From Clostridiales bacterium (GTDB taxonomy: Bacteria > Bacillota > Clostridia > Saccharofermentanales > Saccharofermentanaceae), in NCBI GenBank assembly GCA_024691135.1, contig JAILNZ010000055.1, positions 1 to 43,621 of the forward strand: a stretch of DNA of 43,621 bases, read 5' to 3'. Positions 14,290-22,535 of the stretch are shown one piece after another; positions within the stretch are counted from its first letter, which is position 1, and each line of letters starts with the position of its first letter. The notes beneath the pieces are model-generated. The model was not told the DNA's origin. It made no database searches and saw only the letters and a program-made list of their open reading frames with translations. Both the position numbers and the translations under genes were made by a program.

Positions 14290-15368
14290 ACTGCTTCACC
14301 TCTTATGAATCTTTGGAGCTGCTCCATAAAGAGAGCCGATACCTTCTCGTAGGAGAAGCTCGTAAGTCTCGTGTTCTGGCCTTCGATCACTTCTTTGCGG
14401 ATGTCCTCGTCGTAAAGGAGCTCGTGAAGGAGGAAAGCCGATCTCTTGGGATCATCGTTTACGGTGAGGATGCCGCTTCCGCCGAGGGTGTCGGGAACGG
14501 CCGCATTGGCTGCGGCAAGGATCGGGACCTTGAAGTACATGGCTTCGATGAGAGGTACTCCGAATCCTTCGTGTTCGCTCATGCAGACGAAAGCATCAGC
14601 GATCCTGTAATAGGCGAGGATCGAAGGGAAAGACACCTGGCCCGTGAAGATCACGTTGTCCAGGTCAAGGAGCTTGGCGTAATCTTTGAGGCGCTTGTCG
14701 TAGTTTTCGAGACCTTTGGGGTTGCCGACGATAAAGAGCCTTATGCTGTCGCCGTACATCTTTTTGTAGGCGCTCATCATGGAGATGAGGTCTTCCTGTT
14801 TTTTGTTCGGGGCGATGCGGCTTACGAATACGACATTCTTGATGCCGTCACTGTATTTTTCGATTATCTCCTGATCGGGAGTCTTGTCATAGTCTTTGAA
14901 CGGGATGAGGATAGGCCTTACAGCCATGGGGCATCTGTATCCCATGTCGAGAAGGTCTTCCCTGTTATAGTCGGATACGCAGAGGACGCCTTCGAACGTG
15001 TCCTTGAGGCTCTGGACTTCACCTCTGCCCTTCGAGCAGAGTCTGGCGGTCAGGCCCGAGTACTTGGCGAAGAACTTCGGCGGCGTGATGTTGTGGTAGA
15101 TAAGGAGCTTGCGGCCGCCCATGGACTTGATCTTCCTGTTAAGATCCGTTCCGGTCGAGAGGTGGTAGATCATGATGTCGTCGTCATTAAGCTTCGGAAG
15201 CTGATTGATCTCCTTGACGCCGTCGACGGAGGTGAGACGCGTGTCGATGTGCTCGGCGTAGGTGTTTACCTTGAAGCCGTTTTTGTTCAGGAGGTCCATT
15301 ATGGCGAGGGCGTCGTTACTTACCGCGTCACCGAAGGACAGAGTTGTCAGTACCTGGTAAAGCTTCAT
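14286..15368 (-). CDS. Glycosyltransferase family 4 (GT-B)
   Basis: The 360-residue protein has an N-terminal half starting MKLYQVLTTLSFGDAVSNDA, the central FVSRIAPNKKQEDLI block that opens the donor domain (about 195) and the E-x7-E donor signature EGFGVPLIE near residue 265. The sequence around EHEGFGVPLIEAMYFKVPIL is typical of mannosyl/rhamnosyl GT4 enzymes such as WbpX/WbpY-type chain polymerases. It overlaps both neighbours by 4 bases (ATGA at each junction), so it lies within a translationally coupled run. It most likely adds one of the repeating sugars of the exported glycan; which one is not known. Confidence 0.88.
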   Translation of the reverse strand: MKLYQVLTTLSFGDAVSNDALAIMDLLNKNGFKVNTYAEHIDTRLTSVDGVKEINQLPKLNDDDIMIYHLSTGTDLNRKIKSMGGRKLLIYHNITPPKFFAKYSGLTARLCSKGRGEVQSLKDTFEGVLCVSDYNREDLLDMGYRCPMAVRPILIPFKDYDKTPDQEIIEKYSDGIKNVVFVSRIAPNKKQEDLISMMSAYKKMYGDSIRLFIVGNPKGLENYDKRLKDYAKLLDLDNVIFTGQVSFPSILAYYRIADAFVCMSEHEGFGVPLIEAMYFKVPILAAANAAVPDTLGGSGILTVNDDPKRSAFLLHELLYDEDIRKEVIEGQNTRLTSFSYEKVSALFMEQLQRFIRGEAV

Positions 15369-15739
15369 GTTTCTGACTCCAGTCTGCAGACCTCTGCTTC
15401 GAGTGCGTTGATCCTGTTATAGAGAGTTTCTCTTTCGCGGTAGAGCTTGAAGAGCTCGAGGAGCGCCACCGTGAAATTTCTGTCGATGTTGTTCTGCTGC
15501 GCGACCATCGGATCGACCCAGAATGACAGGAATTTTCTTACGATCCTGCCCTTTTTGCCGATACCGTTATAAGTGATCCCGCGGTTCTTTCTGATGTATT
15601 CGACGCAGTGCTTGATCGAGCCTGCCGTTCCTTCGTTCTGGTATGAGACGGGAACAGCGTCAAAAGGTTCGATCCTGATGTCGGGAAGGTCTTTTACAGA
15701 CGCTTCGAATCTGTCTTCGAGTACTTTTCTTACGTCCAT
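15365..15739 (-). CDS. Small coiled-coil protein of the glycan operon
   Basis: I choose the ATG at 15739 (124 residues, MDVRKVLEDRFEAS), four bases after the upstream stop, rather than an in-frame ATG at 15820 that lies inside the upstream gene. The N-terminal ~55 residues are polar. Then comes a basic stretch IGKKGRIVRKFLSFWVDP, the block VAQQNNIDRNF and a C-terminal coiled coil (LFKLYRERETLYNRINALEAEV). The same order (basic helix, P.V..QN..N, coiled coil) occurs in the broken gene just upstream and at the N-terminus of the methyltransferase at 17336-18508. Such modules are common beside methyltransferases in Clostridia glycan clusters. It may help assemble the enzyme complex; no enzyme motif is present. 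Confidence 0.7.
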   Translation of the reverse strand: MDVRKVLEDRFEASVKDLPDIRIEPFDAVPVSYQNEGTAGSIKHCVEYIRKNRGITYNGIGKKGRIVRKFLSFWVDPMVAQQNNIDRNFTVALLELFKLYRERETLYNRINALEAEVCRLESET

Positions 15740-15743
15740 GTCA

Positions 15744-16142
15744 TCAGCCCTTCTTCTGCTCGAGAGCTCTGATCCTCTTCTCGAGATCATCTGCCCTTTT
15801 CTTAAGTTCCACGTTGTCACTCTTTACTTCGCCGATCGTCTCGGAGATCCTGTAGTAATAGTAGTTCAGGGTGTTCTGCTGCCTTACGACCGGGAGGATG
15901 AAAAAGCCCGTGATCTTGCGGATGACCTTCTTGAAGAAGACCTTGATCCTGTTGCCCGGAAGAGGCTCATATGGCTGGACTTCGTAGTTATAGGAGATGT
16001 AGTCGATCGCTTCGTCGAGGTCGCCGTTACGCTTTGTCGATTACACGTCTTCAAAGAACAGAGGCTCCTTGTCCTTGCCTGTCCTCACGATCTCGTCGCG
16101 GATACTTTCCATGATCTTCTCTATGTCTACAGTGTTATCCAT
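15744..16142 (-). pseudogene. Small coiled-coil gene interrupted by an in-frame TAA
   Basis: The frame runs from the ATG at 16142 (inside the end of the upstream GT) to TGA at 15746-15744, 132 codons, but codon 34 is TAA (16043-16041). Before it the product reads MDNTVDIEKIMESIRDEI and on to FFEDV; after it the sequence continues in the same frame as good protein (LDEAIDYISYNYEVQPYEPL, then NRIKVFFKKVIRKITGFFIL, then PVVRQQNTLNYYYY and a coiled coil ending RALEQKKG). No ATG, GTG or TTG follows soon after the stop, so re-initiation is unlikely. The intact form would match the module in its neighbours. One base change (for example CAA or AAA to TAA) explains it, as would a sequencing error. Confidence 0.7.
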
Positions 16143-17325
16143 TTGAAGCCTCCGTACAAAGCTTGAAGAATTCGATATATTTATTCGTCACGACATCCCA
16201 GTCGAACATGCTGTTAACGTATTCATATCCGTTCATGCCCATCTGATCTGAAACGGAAACGTTGTCTCTTATGTAGTTTACCGCACCTTCGAAATCAAGG
16301 AAATTTTTAAAATACAATCCGCCGTTTGATTCGATCACGAAGTTCTTTGTCACGGCACAGTCCTCATGCACGAGAACGGGCCTTTTGCCGAGCCAGCTCT
16401 CCATTATGACGAGGGAGAAACTCTCGTTCTTGGACGGCTGGCACAAAAGGAGCGATGCCGCCTCCGCGTCGATCTTGTCCTGCGGATCGACAAAACCGAG
16501 ATCGATGAACCTGTCGCTGTCCGGAAGATCGATCTTTCCGCCCCCGATCAGGACGAGCTTCATGAAGGAAGGATTGCGCTTAATATATTCGTCAAAATAC
16601 TTCACGAGCGTGTGAACGTTCTTGCCTTCGTCCTTGCGACCCGCATAGAGGATGAACGGGCAGTCGATCTTATATTTTTCCCTGAACCTTTGCGCATCGC
16701 CTGTAAGGCCGCAGTCGACGCCTATTCCCATGACGATCTTGTTTGCTCCCTCTATCTCGAAAAGCCTCTCCGCCAGTTCCTGCTCGGGCTTGGCGTTGAA
16801 CACGAACCCATTGACGTTTTTAAAGACATCTTTGAGGACGTCCATGTGTGCATAGGATTCGTCGTGAAAACAAGGGATGACAACTGACTTTTCGGGACAG
16901 ATCCTGATACCGTTCACGGTCGTTCCGAACATATAGGGGATGAATACGAAAAGGCTGTAGCCATCCTTATGTTGCTCCATATATTCGTAGAGCTTCGGGC
17001 TGTTTATCATCTCCCGGAAGAATATCTCCTGGTCTGGGATCTTCGGCACCCTGCCGCGCATCAGTATCCTGTTGACCCTGTCGAATCCGGAAGAGTCTCT
17101 TTTTCCTGCGGGAAATCTAATCACGGTGATACCGTTTTCGACTGTCTTTCCTTCTTTGTGGTAATTCTCGTTCCAGTCGCTGTCGAACTGTTTTACGCAT
17201 GTGGTGAGGATCTCGAGCTCGACTCCTGCTTCATGAAGGTGCGAAGTCACACCGCGAAGCTCCATCTCGGCGCCTCCCGGAATGTTCTCACCGTACCACG
17301 GAACAACAAACCCGAGTTTTTTCAT
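16135..17325 (-). CDS. Glycosyltransferase family 4 (GT-B)
   Basis: The 396-residue enzyme begins MKKLGFVVPWYGENIPGGAE, with the GGAE loop of the acceptor half, and has FILYAGRKDEGKNVHTLVKY at the start of the donor half (about 225) and the E-x7-E signature ESFSLVIME near residue 305. It is most similar in layout to the GT at 13096-14289, so the two may be duplicates with different linkage roles. Start: AAGGAG lies 6 bases before the ATG, 10 bases after the methyltransferase stop. Its last codons contain the start of the broken coiled-coil gene (ATGGATAA). Donor is inferred to be GDP-rhamnose or GDP-mannose from the operon, not from this sequence. Confidence 0.88.
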   Translation of the reverse strand: MKKLGFVVPWYGENIPGGAEMELRGVTSHLHEAGVELEILTTCVKQFDSDWNENYHKEGKTVENGITVIRFPAGKRDSSGFDRVNRILMRGRVPKIPDQEIFFREMINSPKLYEYMEQHKDGYSLFVFIPYMFGTTVNGIRICPEKSVVIPCFHDESYAHMDVLKDVFKNVNGFVFNAKPEQELAERLFEIEGANKIVMGIGVDCGLTGDAQRFREKYKIDCPFILYAGRKDEGKNVHTLVKYFDEYIKRNPSFMKLVLIGGGKIDLPDSDRFIDLGFVDPQDKIDAEAASLLLCQPSKNESFSLVIMESWLGKRPVLVHEDCAVTKNFVIESNGGLYFKNFLDFEGAVNYIRDNVSVSDQMGMNGYEYVNSMFDWDVVTNKYIEFFKLCTEASNG

Positions 17326-17335
17326 CCTGTTCTCC

Positions 17336-18508
17336 TTATTTCCTTGCGATTATCGCGTAGTCCTGGCAGCCATACATCTTCTCAGACAGCTTGGTGATCG
17401 CTTCGTTGACCTCGTCAAGATTCTCGATAGCATCGGATTTGATCTGAGGGATGTTGCCGTCTGCCCTGGATTTCTCGGCAAAAGCGATCTTTACGTCGGT
17501 AAATCCGACGAGTCTTGCGATATATTCGAGATAGTAAGGATGGATCGGCTTCTTGTGGGAAGGATCGATGTAGAATGCATTCGTAAAGATCGATACGCAG
17601 CACGGATTCTGCGTCTCGAAGATGCAGTAACCGCCCTCCTTAAGGACTCTGTATGATTCCCTGTAGAGCGTGATGACATCGTCGTTCGAGATGTGCTCGA
17701 CGACCTGGGCCGCAAATACTCCTCCGAGGGTATCGCCCGGGATCGTCTTCATCAGTGTGATGCCGTTACCGTACTGGACGTCGAGGTCCTTTCTTAAGCA
17801 CTTATTGACAAAAGGCTTGAACATGTCGATGCCGCTCGCCTTGATGCCGTTCTCCCTGAGGAGCTCGAGGAATTCCCCTCTTCCGCTTCCGATCTCGAGG
17901 ACCGGTGCATCCTGCTCCTTGAAGTACGGGACATAGACCGAGAGCTTGTCCTTGATCGTCTCTTCGTCGCCTCTGAAATACGCCTCAAAGCTCTCGTATT
18001 CGAAGTCGGACATTCCGCCTCCGCAGGAGATGCCTGCTTCCTCCATCGCATTCTGAAGTTCGGCGCTCTTCTTGGACAGGTACGTATTCTGTATATTGAG
18101 CTTCATTACGGCATTACGGAGATTGACTATCTCGGCCTCATGCTCGCCCCTCATCCTGTTGAGTTCGTTAAGGGACGCGACAAGGTGGTGGTTCATTATG
18201 TTCTGCTCTGCGAACATGGGTCTGTTGATCTTGGCAAGTATCTTCCAGATGAAGCGCTTGATGCCTGCGCTAAGCTTGTTTCCGCCGAACTGCCTTTCGA
18301 GCGTCGTATCGATATGCGCATTTGCTTCACCGAGCTCGACACGCAGGGCCGAGTCCTCGCCTGAGATGAGGTTGGCGCCGAGGATCAGGTCATCGAACAT
18401 GTGCTTCGAGCCCTCGCCTTTGTCGGATTCGTTCTCGTGACTTACCGCAACGACGTTCTTATCTTCGATCTCTTCTATTATCCTTGAGACTTTTTCCTTA
18501 GTTTGCAT
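17336..18508 (-). CDS. SAM-dependent methyltransferase with N-terminal coiled coil
   Basis: The 390-residue protein has two parts. Residues 1-170 are polar and helical, with a basic segment (AGIKRFIWKILAKINRP), the QN..N block (FAEQNIMNHHLVASLNELNR) and a coiled coil to about 165. Residues ~175-390 are a class I methyltransferase: motif I is VLEIGSGRGEFLELL (about 207-221), followed by GIDMFKPFVNK, AAQVVEHISNDDV and a post-motif YRVLKEGGYCIFETQNP. In ABC-exported glycans (for example WbdD of E. coli O9a) a methyltransferase with a coiled coil caps the chain and sets its length; this gene sits next to a Wzt with a recognition domain, so the same role is likely. Its ATG overlaps the end of the upstream GT by 11 bases. 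Confidence 0.85.
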   Translation of the reverse strand: MQTKEKVSRIIEEIEDKNVVAVSHENESDKGEGSKHMFDDLILGANLISGEDSALRVELGEANAHIDTTLERQFGGNKLSAGIKRFIWKILAKINRPMFAEQNIMNHHLVASLNELNRMRGEHEAEIVNLRNAVMKLNIQNTYLSKKSAELQNAMEEAGISCGGGMSDFEYESFEAYFRGDEETIKDKLSVYVPYFKEQDAPVLEIGSGRGEFLELLRENGIKASGIDMFKPFVNKCLRKDLDVQYGNGITLMKTIPGDTLGGVFAAQVVEHISNDDVITLYRESYRVLKEGGYCIFETQNPCCVSIFTNAFYIDPSHKKPIHPYYLEYIARLVGFTDVKIAFAEKSRADGNIPQIKSDAIENLDEVNEAITKLSEKMYGCQDYAIIARK

Positions 18509-19553
18509 ACTTCAAGAGCTCCTTTACAACGTGGTCCCATGTAATGTCCATATCGGTTATCTTCTTTTTCGCGGCCTCGCCCATACTGATCGCCTTGTCC
18601 TTATCCGATCCGAGCTTGTCCATCGCCTCTGCGATCGAATCCGAATCAGGCTCACAGATAAATCCGTTCTCGCCGTCGGTGACGAACTCCAGAGGGCCGC
18701 CGCTGTCTTTGGCCGTGATGACGGGCTTGGACGATGCCATGGCTTCGAGAGTGATGTAGCCGTAGTCCTCGTCCTTCGGGATGAAGACGACGCCGCGGCA
18801 GTTCGCGTACATATTGATCTTTTCTTCCTGCGATACGAAGTCAAAATACCTGACACGGTCTTTGAGTCCGTACTCGCTTATGTTCTTGATGAGTTCCTCC
18901 CTGACCTTGACGGTATCGGCGGCTCCGACAATGTAGAGCTTGATGTCCGATTTTGTTTTCGAGAGGGCGCGGAGGGCAAGGAACTGCCTTTTGGTGGAGT
19001 TGACCCTGCTTGGCATGAGAAGGTAGTCTTCGGACTCCTTGCAGTAGAACTTGTCCATGTCCGGGCACGGGTGGTAGAGAGGCGTGGAGTCGAGCCCGCA
19101 GTAGCGCTTGAGCCTCGCGGCGACGTTGCCGGAATTGGCGTAGACGTGCTTGGCCTCCGATATGTACTTAACGTCGGCATTCGTGATGATATCCTTGATC
19201 CTGAGGCCTTCGGCGTCGCTCCTTATGCTCGAAAACTCAGTGTCGAATAAGTCGTACGCCTGCCTGTGCTGATGAAGTATCCACATGACCTTGTTCGGGT
19301 GCGGGATGAGATAGGCGGGGAACTTCATGCCGATCGCGAGATCGATCCGGCCCGCCCATGACTCGCTCACGTTCAGGAGCCTCATGGCGACGATGTGATC
19401 TTCGACTCTGGATATCGGGTTATCGTTAAAAGGAATATTTATGATCTCGACTTCGTGACCATGTTCTTCGAGGGCCTTCCTGAGATTATTGACGTGCATC
19501 TCGGCTCCGCCTTTGACAAAAGGTATCTGGGTCGTAAGAAGCGCAATCTTCAT
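18498..19553 (-). CDS. Glycosyltransferase family 4 (GT-B)
   Basis: The 351-residue enzyme starts MKIALLTTQIPFVKGGAEMH, with the GGAE loop, has LMPSRVNSTKRQFLALRALS at the donor half (about 180) and the E-x7-E signature EDYGYITLE near residue 275, followed by EAMASSKPVITA. The block KVMWILHQHRQAYDLFDTEF (about 88) is typical of a group of GT4 enzymes found in rhamnan and O-antigen clusters. It lies 6 bases downstream of the ATPase gene and overlaps the methyltransferase gene by 11 bases. As the first GT after the export genes it may act early in chain growth, but order in the operon is weak evidence. Confidence 0.87.
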   Translation of the reverse strand: MKIALLTTQIPFVKGGAEMHVNNLRKALEEHGHEVEIINIPFNDNPISRVEDHIVAMRLLNVSESWAGRIDLAIGMKFPAYLIPHPNKVMWILHQHRQAYDLFDTEFSSIRSDAEGLRIKDIITNADVKYISEAKHVYANSGNVAARLKRYCGLDSTPLYHPCPDMDKFYCKESEDYLLMPSRVNSTKRQFLALRALSKTKSDIKLYIVGAADTVKVREELIKNISEYGLKDRVRYFDFVSQEEKINMYANCRGVVFIPKDEDYGYITLEAMASSKPVITAKDSGGPLEFVTDGENGFICEPDSDSIAEAMDKLGSDKDKAISMGEAAKKKITDMDITWDHVVKELLKYAN

Positions 19554-19559
19554 TGTTGA

Positions 19560-20831
19560 TCATTCCTTTCTTATATCTTCGGGTAAATGCCAGGTCTGGT
19601 TGATCCTTACTATGCCGCAGTCTTCGCGCTTGGAATATGTCTCGAAGGAACATGCTTCCTTATAGTAATCGACCGGAACCCAGTTCCCGCTCTGTATGGC
19701 AAGATCCACCAGGTATTTTCCAGGGAGGAGATCGACCACGGGCATCTCGATCTCAAGGACTCCGTCCTTCTCGATATCGAACTTCGGGAGCCTGTCGATC
19801 CTCGTGTTCGTGCCGTAGCAGTAGACGCCGTCGTTCCTGAATATGCCTACGCCGAAGACGGCATCCTCGATCTTCTTTTTGACCTTGAAGGTAACACGGA
19901 TCGTGATCTTGGAACCGACATGGAAGACCGTCTTTTCTTCGCCGTCCTTATCGAGGATCTTAACGTTCGTGATCTTCGCGTCGCCGTTTCCGAATCTCTT
20001 CTTGTCTTCCTCTTTTTCTTCGGTCTCTTCTTCGCCGGACTCTTCTTTTGCGGAATCTTCTTCCCTGGCCTTTTCTTTTTTCAGCTGGTCGTTACGGAGC
20101 TGTCCCATGTAGTCGAGATACTCCGGATGGATGTCTCTCGGGAGGCCGTCAGCTACGATCTTGCCGTCGTTGATCCAGACCGTCCTGTCACAGAACGCCT
20201 CGATCTGTTCAAGCGAATGCGATACGATGACGATCGTCGTTCCCTTGGCCTTGATCTCCTGAAGCTTCGAGAAGCATTTTGCCTGGAAGTTCGTGTCGCC
20301 GACCGCGAGGATCTCGTCTATGAGGAGCACGTCGGCATTGACGTTGATCGCTACCGAGAACGCGAGCCTCATGTACATGCCGGAAGAATATGTCCTTACC
20401 GGGTTATCAATAAATTCCTCGAGCTCCGAGAAGGCGATGATGTCGTCAAGACGGCGGTCGATCTCCTTTTTCGAGAGGCCGAAGATGGATGCGTTCGTGT
20501 ATATGTTTTCCCTGCCGCTCATGTCAGGGTGGAAGCCTGCGCCAAGTTCAATGAGGCTCGATACTCGGCCCTTGACGTCGATGGTTCCCTTATCCGGGTA
20601 CAAGATCCTCGTCATGAGCTTGAGGAGCGTGGACTTGCCGCAGCCGTTGTGACCTATGAGGCCCACTGCTTCGCCCTTTTTGACCGTAAGCGAGATGCCG
20701 TCCAGGACGACACGGTCCTCGTGACGGTTCCTTCCCCTGAAGAGGATCCTCTCCTTGAAGCTCTGGCCCTTGTCGAAGTAAACCTTGAACTTCTTTGTCA
20801 GATCTTTGATCACGATCGAATTCTCTGCCAT
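19560..20831 (-). CDS. wzt: Polysaccharide ABC exporter ATPase with glycan-recognition domain
   Basis: I use the ATG at 20831 (423 residues, MAENSIVIKDLTKKF), which has GGAGG 9 bases upstream; an in-frame ATG at 20888 lies inside the permease gene. The ATPase half has Walker A GLIGHNGCGKST (about 63), signature YSSGMYMRLAF (about 150) and Walker B VLLIDEILAVGD (about 172). After a charged Glu/Lys linker (about 262-288) comes a C-terminal beta-sandwich domain (GNGDAKITNVKILDKDG to the end). Wzt proteins with this extension bind the modified non-reducing end of the glycan before export, whereas TagH-like ones have other tails. It pairs with the permease encoded one base upstream. The wzt symbol reflects function; the cluster is not a Gram-negative one. 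Confidence 0.9.
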   Translation of the reverse strand: MAENSIVIKDLTKKFKVYFDKGQSFKERILFRGRNRHEDRVVLDGISLTVKKGEAVGLIGHNGCGKSTLLKLMTRILYPDKGTIDVKGRVSSLIELGAGFHPDMSGRENIYTNASIFGLSKKEIDRRLDDIIAFSELEEFIDNPVRTYSSGMYMRLAFSVAINVNADVLLIDEILAVGDTNFQAKCFSKLQEIKAKGTTIVIVSHSLEQIEAFCDRTVWINDGKIVADGLPRDIHPEYLDYMGQLRNDQLKKEKAREEDSAKEESGEEETEEKEEDKKRFGNGDAKITNVKILDKDGEEKTVFHVGSKITIRVTFKVKKKIEDAVFGVGIFRNDGVYCYGTNTRIDRLPKFDIEKDGVLEIEMPVVDLLPGKYLVDLAIQSGNWVPVDYYKEACSFETYSKREDCGIVRINQTWHLPEDIRKE

Positions 20832-20832
20832 A

Positions 20833-21618
20833 TCAAAGTTCCTCCGCAAAGTGCTTCTTGAGCTTTCCGAAAACGAAGAAACCCGCAACGAGGAAGAAGA
20901 CTCCGAGGCCCAGAGCCTCCAGGAGCGTCGACATGTCTGGCAGCTTTGATTCGTAAAGTATAGTTCTGTATGCGTTTATCACAGGTGTCATGGGATTGAT
21001 GTGAGTCATGACGAACTTGATCTTCGGCGGGAGATTGTCGTATCTCTCCTTAGGATAGACGACAGGCGTCAGGTACATCCAGATCATCGAGATGATGCTC
21101 AGGATATGCTCCACATCCCTGAAGTAGACAGTCAGTGCCGACGTGATCATGGCAATTCCCAGAGCCAGGATATATTCGATGATCATAATGACCGGAAGAT
21201 AGAGTATGCCGAGAAGAAGGATCTTCGTTCCCGATATGATGACGACTGCAAAAACGACGATAAAGCAGAGGAGCATGTTGACAAAACAGCTCGTGACATA
21301 AGATATCGGCAGGACTTCCCTCGGGAAATATATCTTTTTTACCAGGTCCTTCTGGGAGAGGACCGAAGTGGATCCGCCCGTGATCGATGCCTGGAAGAAG
21401 ATCCACGGTATGAGCGCGACCGTAAGGAAGAGATAGTACTTATCCATACCGGTCGGAAGGATTACCGCAAAGACGAATGAGTAGACGAGGATCTGGAACA
21501 GAGGATTCAAAAATGTCCACAGAAAGCCCAGAACGGAACCTTTGTAGCGTCCGCGCAGGTCCTTCCTGACAAGGCTAATGATCATCTGGCGATAATCCCA
21601 AATCTCTTTAAACATCAA
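20833..21618 (-). CDS. wzm: Polysaccharide ABC-2 type exporter permease
   Basis: The 261-residue membrane protein has the ABC-2 layout: a cytoplasmic N-terminal helix (IWDYRQMIISLVRKDLRGRY), six TM segments, and conserved blocks GFLWTFLNPLFQILVYSFVF (about 30-50) and MTSALTVYFRDVEHILSIIS (about 155-175). These are the Wzm/TagG/RfbA hallmarks. It forms the channel that moves a finished lipid-linked glycan across the membrane with the ATPase downstream. Its stop is one base before the ATPase ATG, and its start overlaps the rmd stop by four bases, so the three genes are co-translated. Confidence 0.92.
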   Translation of the reverse strand: MMFKEIWDYRQMIISLVRKDLRGRYKGSVLGFLWTFLNPLFQILVYSFVFAVILPTGMDKYYLFLTVALIPWIFFQASITGGSTSVLSQKDLVKKIYFPREVLPISYVTSCFVNMLLCFIVVFAVVIISGTKILLLGILYLPVIMIIEYILALGIAMITSALTVYFRDVEHILSIISMIWMYLTPVVYPKERYDNLPPKIKFVMTHINPMTPVINAYRTILYESKLPDMSTLLEALGLGVFFLVAGFFVFGKLKKHFAEEL

Positions 21619-22535
21619 CCGTTTCCTCTCCTAAAGTCTTCGAGCACTTCCTTCACCGTCTCGAAAACATCATGCTCCGGTTCAAATCCCGTGGCCTCCC
21701 GGAGCTTAGTTATATCGGCCCTGATATGGACCAGTTCATTATCGTCCAGACGTGGCGGAAGCGTTACTTTTGCCATGGCGGCGGGACTTGCTTCCATGAG
21801 TTTTCCGATAAGATCCCTGATATAGATGCTCTTGCCGGATCCCACGTTATAGATCCCGTTCTTCTCGCCCTTTTCGGCAAGGAGCCTGTATGCTCTTACG
21901 ACATCCCTGGCATCGGAAAAATCGCGCCATGAATCGAGATTGCCGAAGGTGAACGTATCGATCTTCCCTCTCTCGAGATCTGCGATCCTCTTACAGTAAT
22001 CGGAGACAACAAATCCCGTCTTCTGTCCGGGTCCTATGTGATTAAAAGATCTCGTCATGATAACGTTGAGATCATACTTCTTTGCCATAAGGAAGACCAG
22101 GTCTTCCTGCGCATTCTTCGACACGTCATAAGGTGACGTGCAGTTCAAGGGAGTTTCCTCCGAGATGACTCCGTCCTTTGCCTTCGATCCGTCATACTGA
22201 TTGGCCGAGCCGATCAGCATCACGCGGCACTTCGGACAGCACTTGCGGACTGCCTCGAGTATATTTACGGAGATATCGATATTGAGGTGCATCGTAAGAA
22301 GGACCTTCTCCCACGAGATGCTCGGAGCAGCCTGTCCCGCGAGATTGAAGATGATGTCGGGCTTAAGTTCGTCAATGAGGTCATAAGCCTTCTCGGGATC
22401 GAGCATGTCGACGATCCTTACGTTGTCATTATCGGAAACGACATCAACACCGAAGACTTCGTATCCGTTATCTTCGAGTTCATGTCTTAAGTATGTTCCG
22501 GCAAAGCCGTTCGCACCTACTACAAGTGTTCTCAT
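21615..22535 (-). CDS. rmd: GDP-6-deoxy-D-mannose reductase (GDP-D-rhamnose synthase)
   Basis: The 306-residue short-chain (extended SDR) enzyme reduces the 4-keto product of Gmd to GDP-D-rhamnose. It begins [16 protein letters not shown] with the GxxGxxG cofactor loop, has the Ser site at IGSANQYDGSK (about 106) and the catalytic Tyr-x3-Lys in SPYDVSKNAQ (about 134). The block NHIGPGQKTGFVVSDYCKRI (about 165-184) is characteristic of Rmd. The alternative, a GDP-fucose synthase (Fcl/WcaG), is less likely because that block and the surrounding sequence match Rmd. It overlaps the gmd stop by one base. Confidence 0.85.
   Translation of the reverse strand: MRTLVVGANGFAGTYLRHELEDNGYEVFGVDVVSDNDNVRIVDMLDPEKAYDLIDELKPDIIFNLAGQAAPSISWEKVLLTMHLNIDISVNILEAVRKCCPKCRVMLIGSANQYDGSKAKDGVISEETPLNCTSPYDVSKNAQEDLVFLMAKKYDLNVIMTRSFNHIGPGQKTGFVVSDYCKRIADLERGKIDTFTFGNLDSWRDFSDARDVVRAYRLLAEKGEKNGIYNVGSGKSIYIRDLIGKLMEASPAAMAKVTLPPRLDDNELVHIRADITKLREATGFEPEHDVFETVKEVLEDFRRGNG

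Noticed and set aside
14313-15422. Plus-strand open frame of 369 codons
   Set aside because: Antisense shadow of a clear GT4 gene. Long antisense frames arise here from the third-position codon bias of the minus-strand genes.
16041-16043. Recoding of the in-frame stop (Sec, Pyl or readthrough)
   Set aside because: The stop is TAA, whereas Sec uses UGA and Pyl UAG, and many TAA stops in the window end genes normally.
19587-20861. Long open frame (424 codons) on the plus strand
   Set aside because: It lies fully antisense to the Wzt-like ATPase, whose motifs are unmistakable. It has no ribosome site and its product has no recognisable fold.
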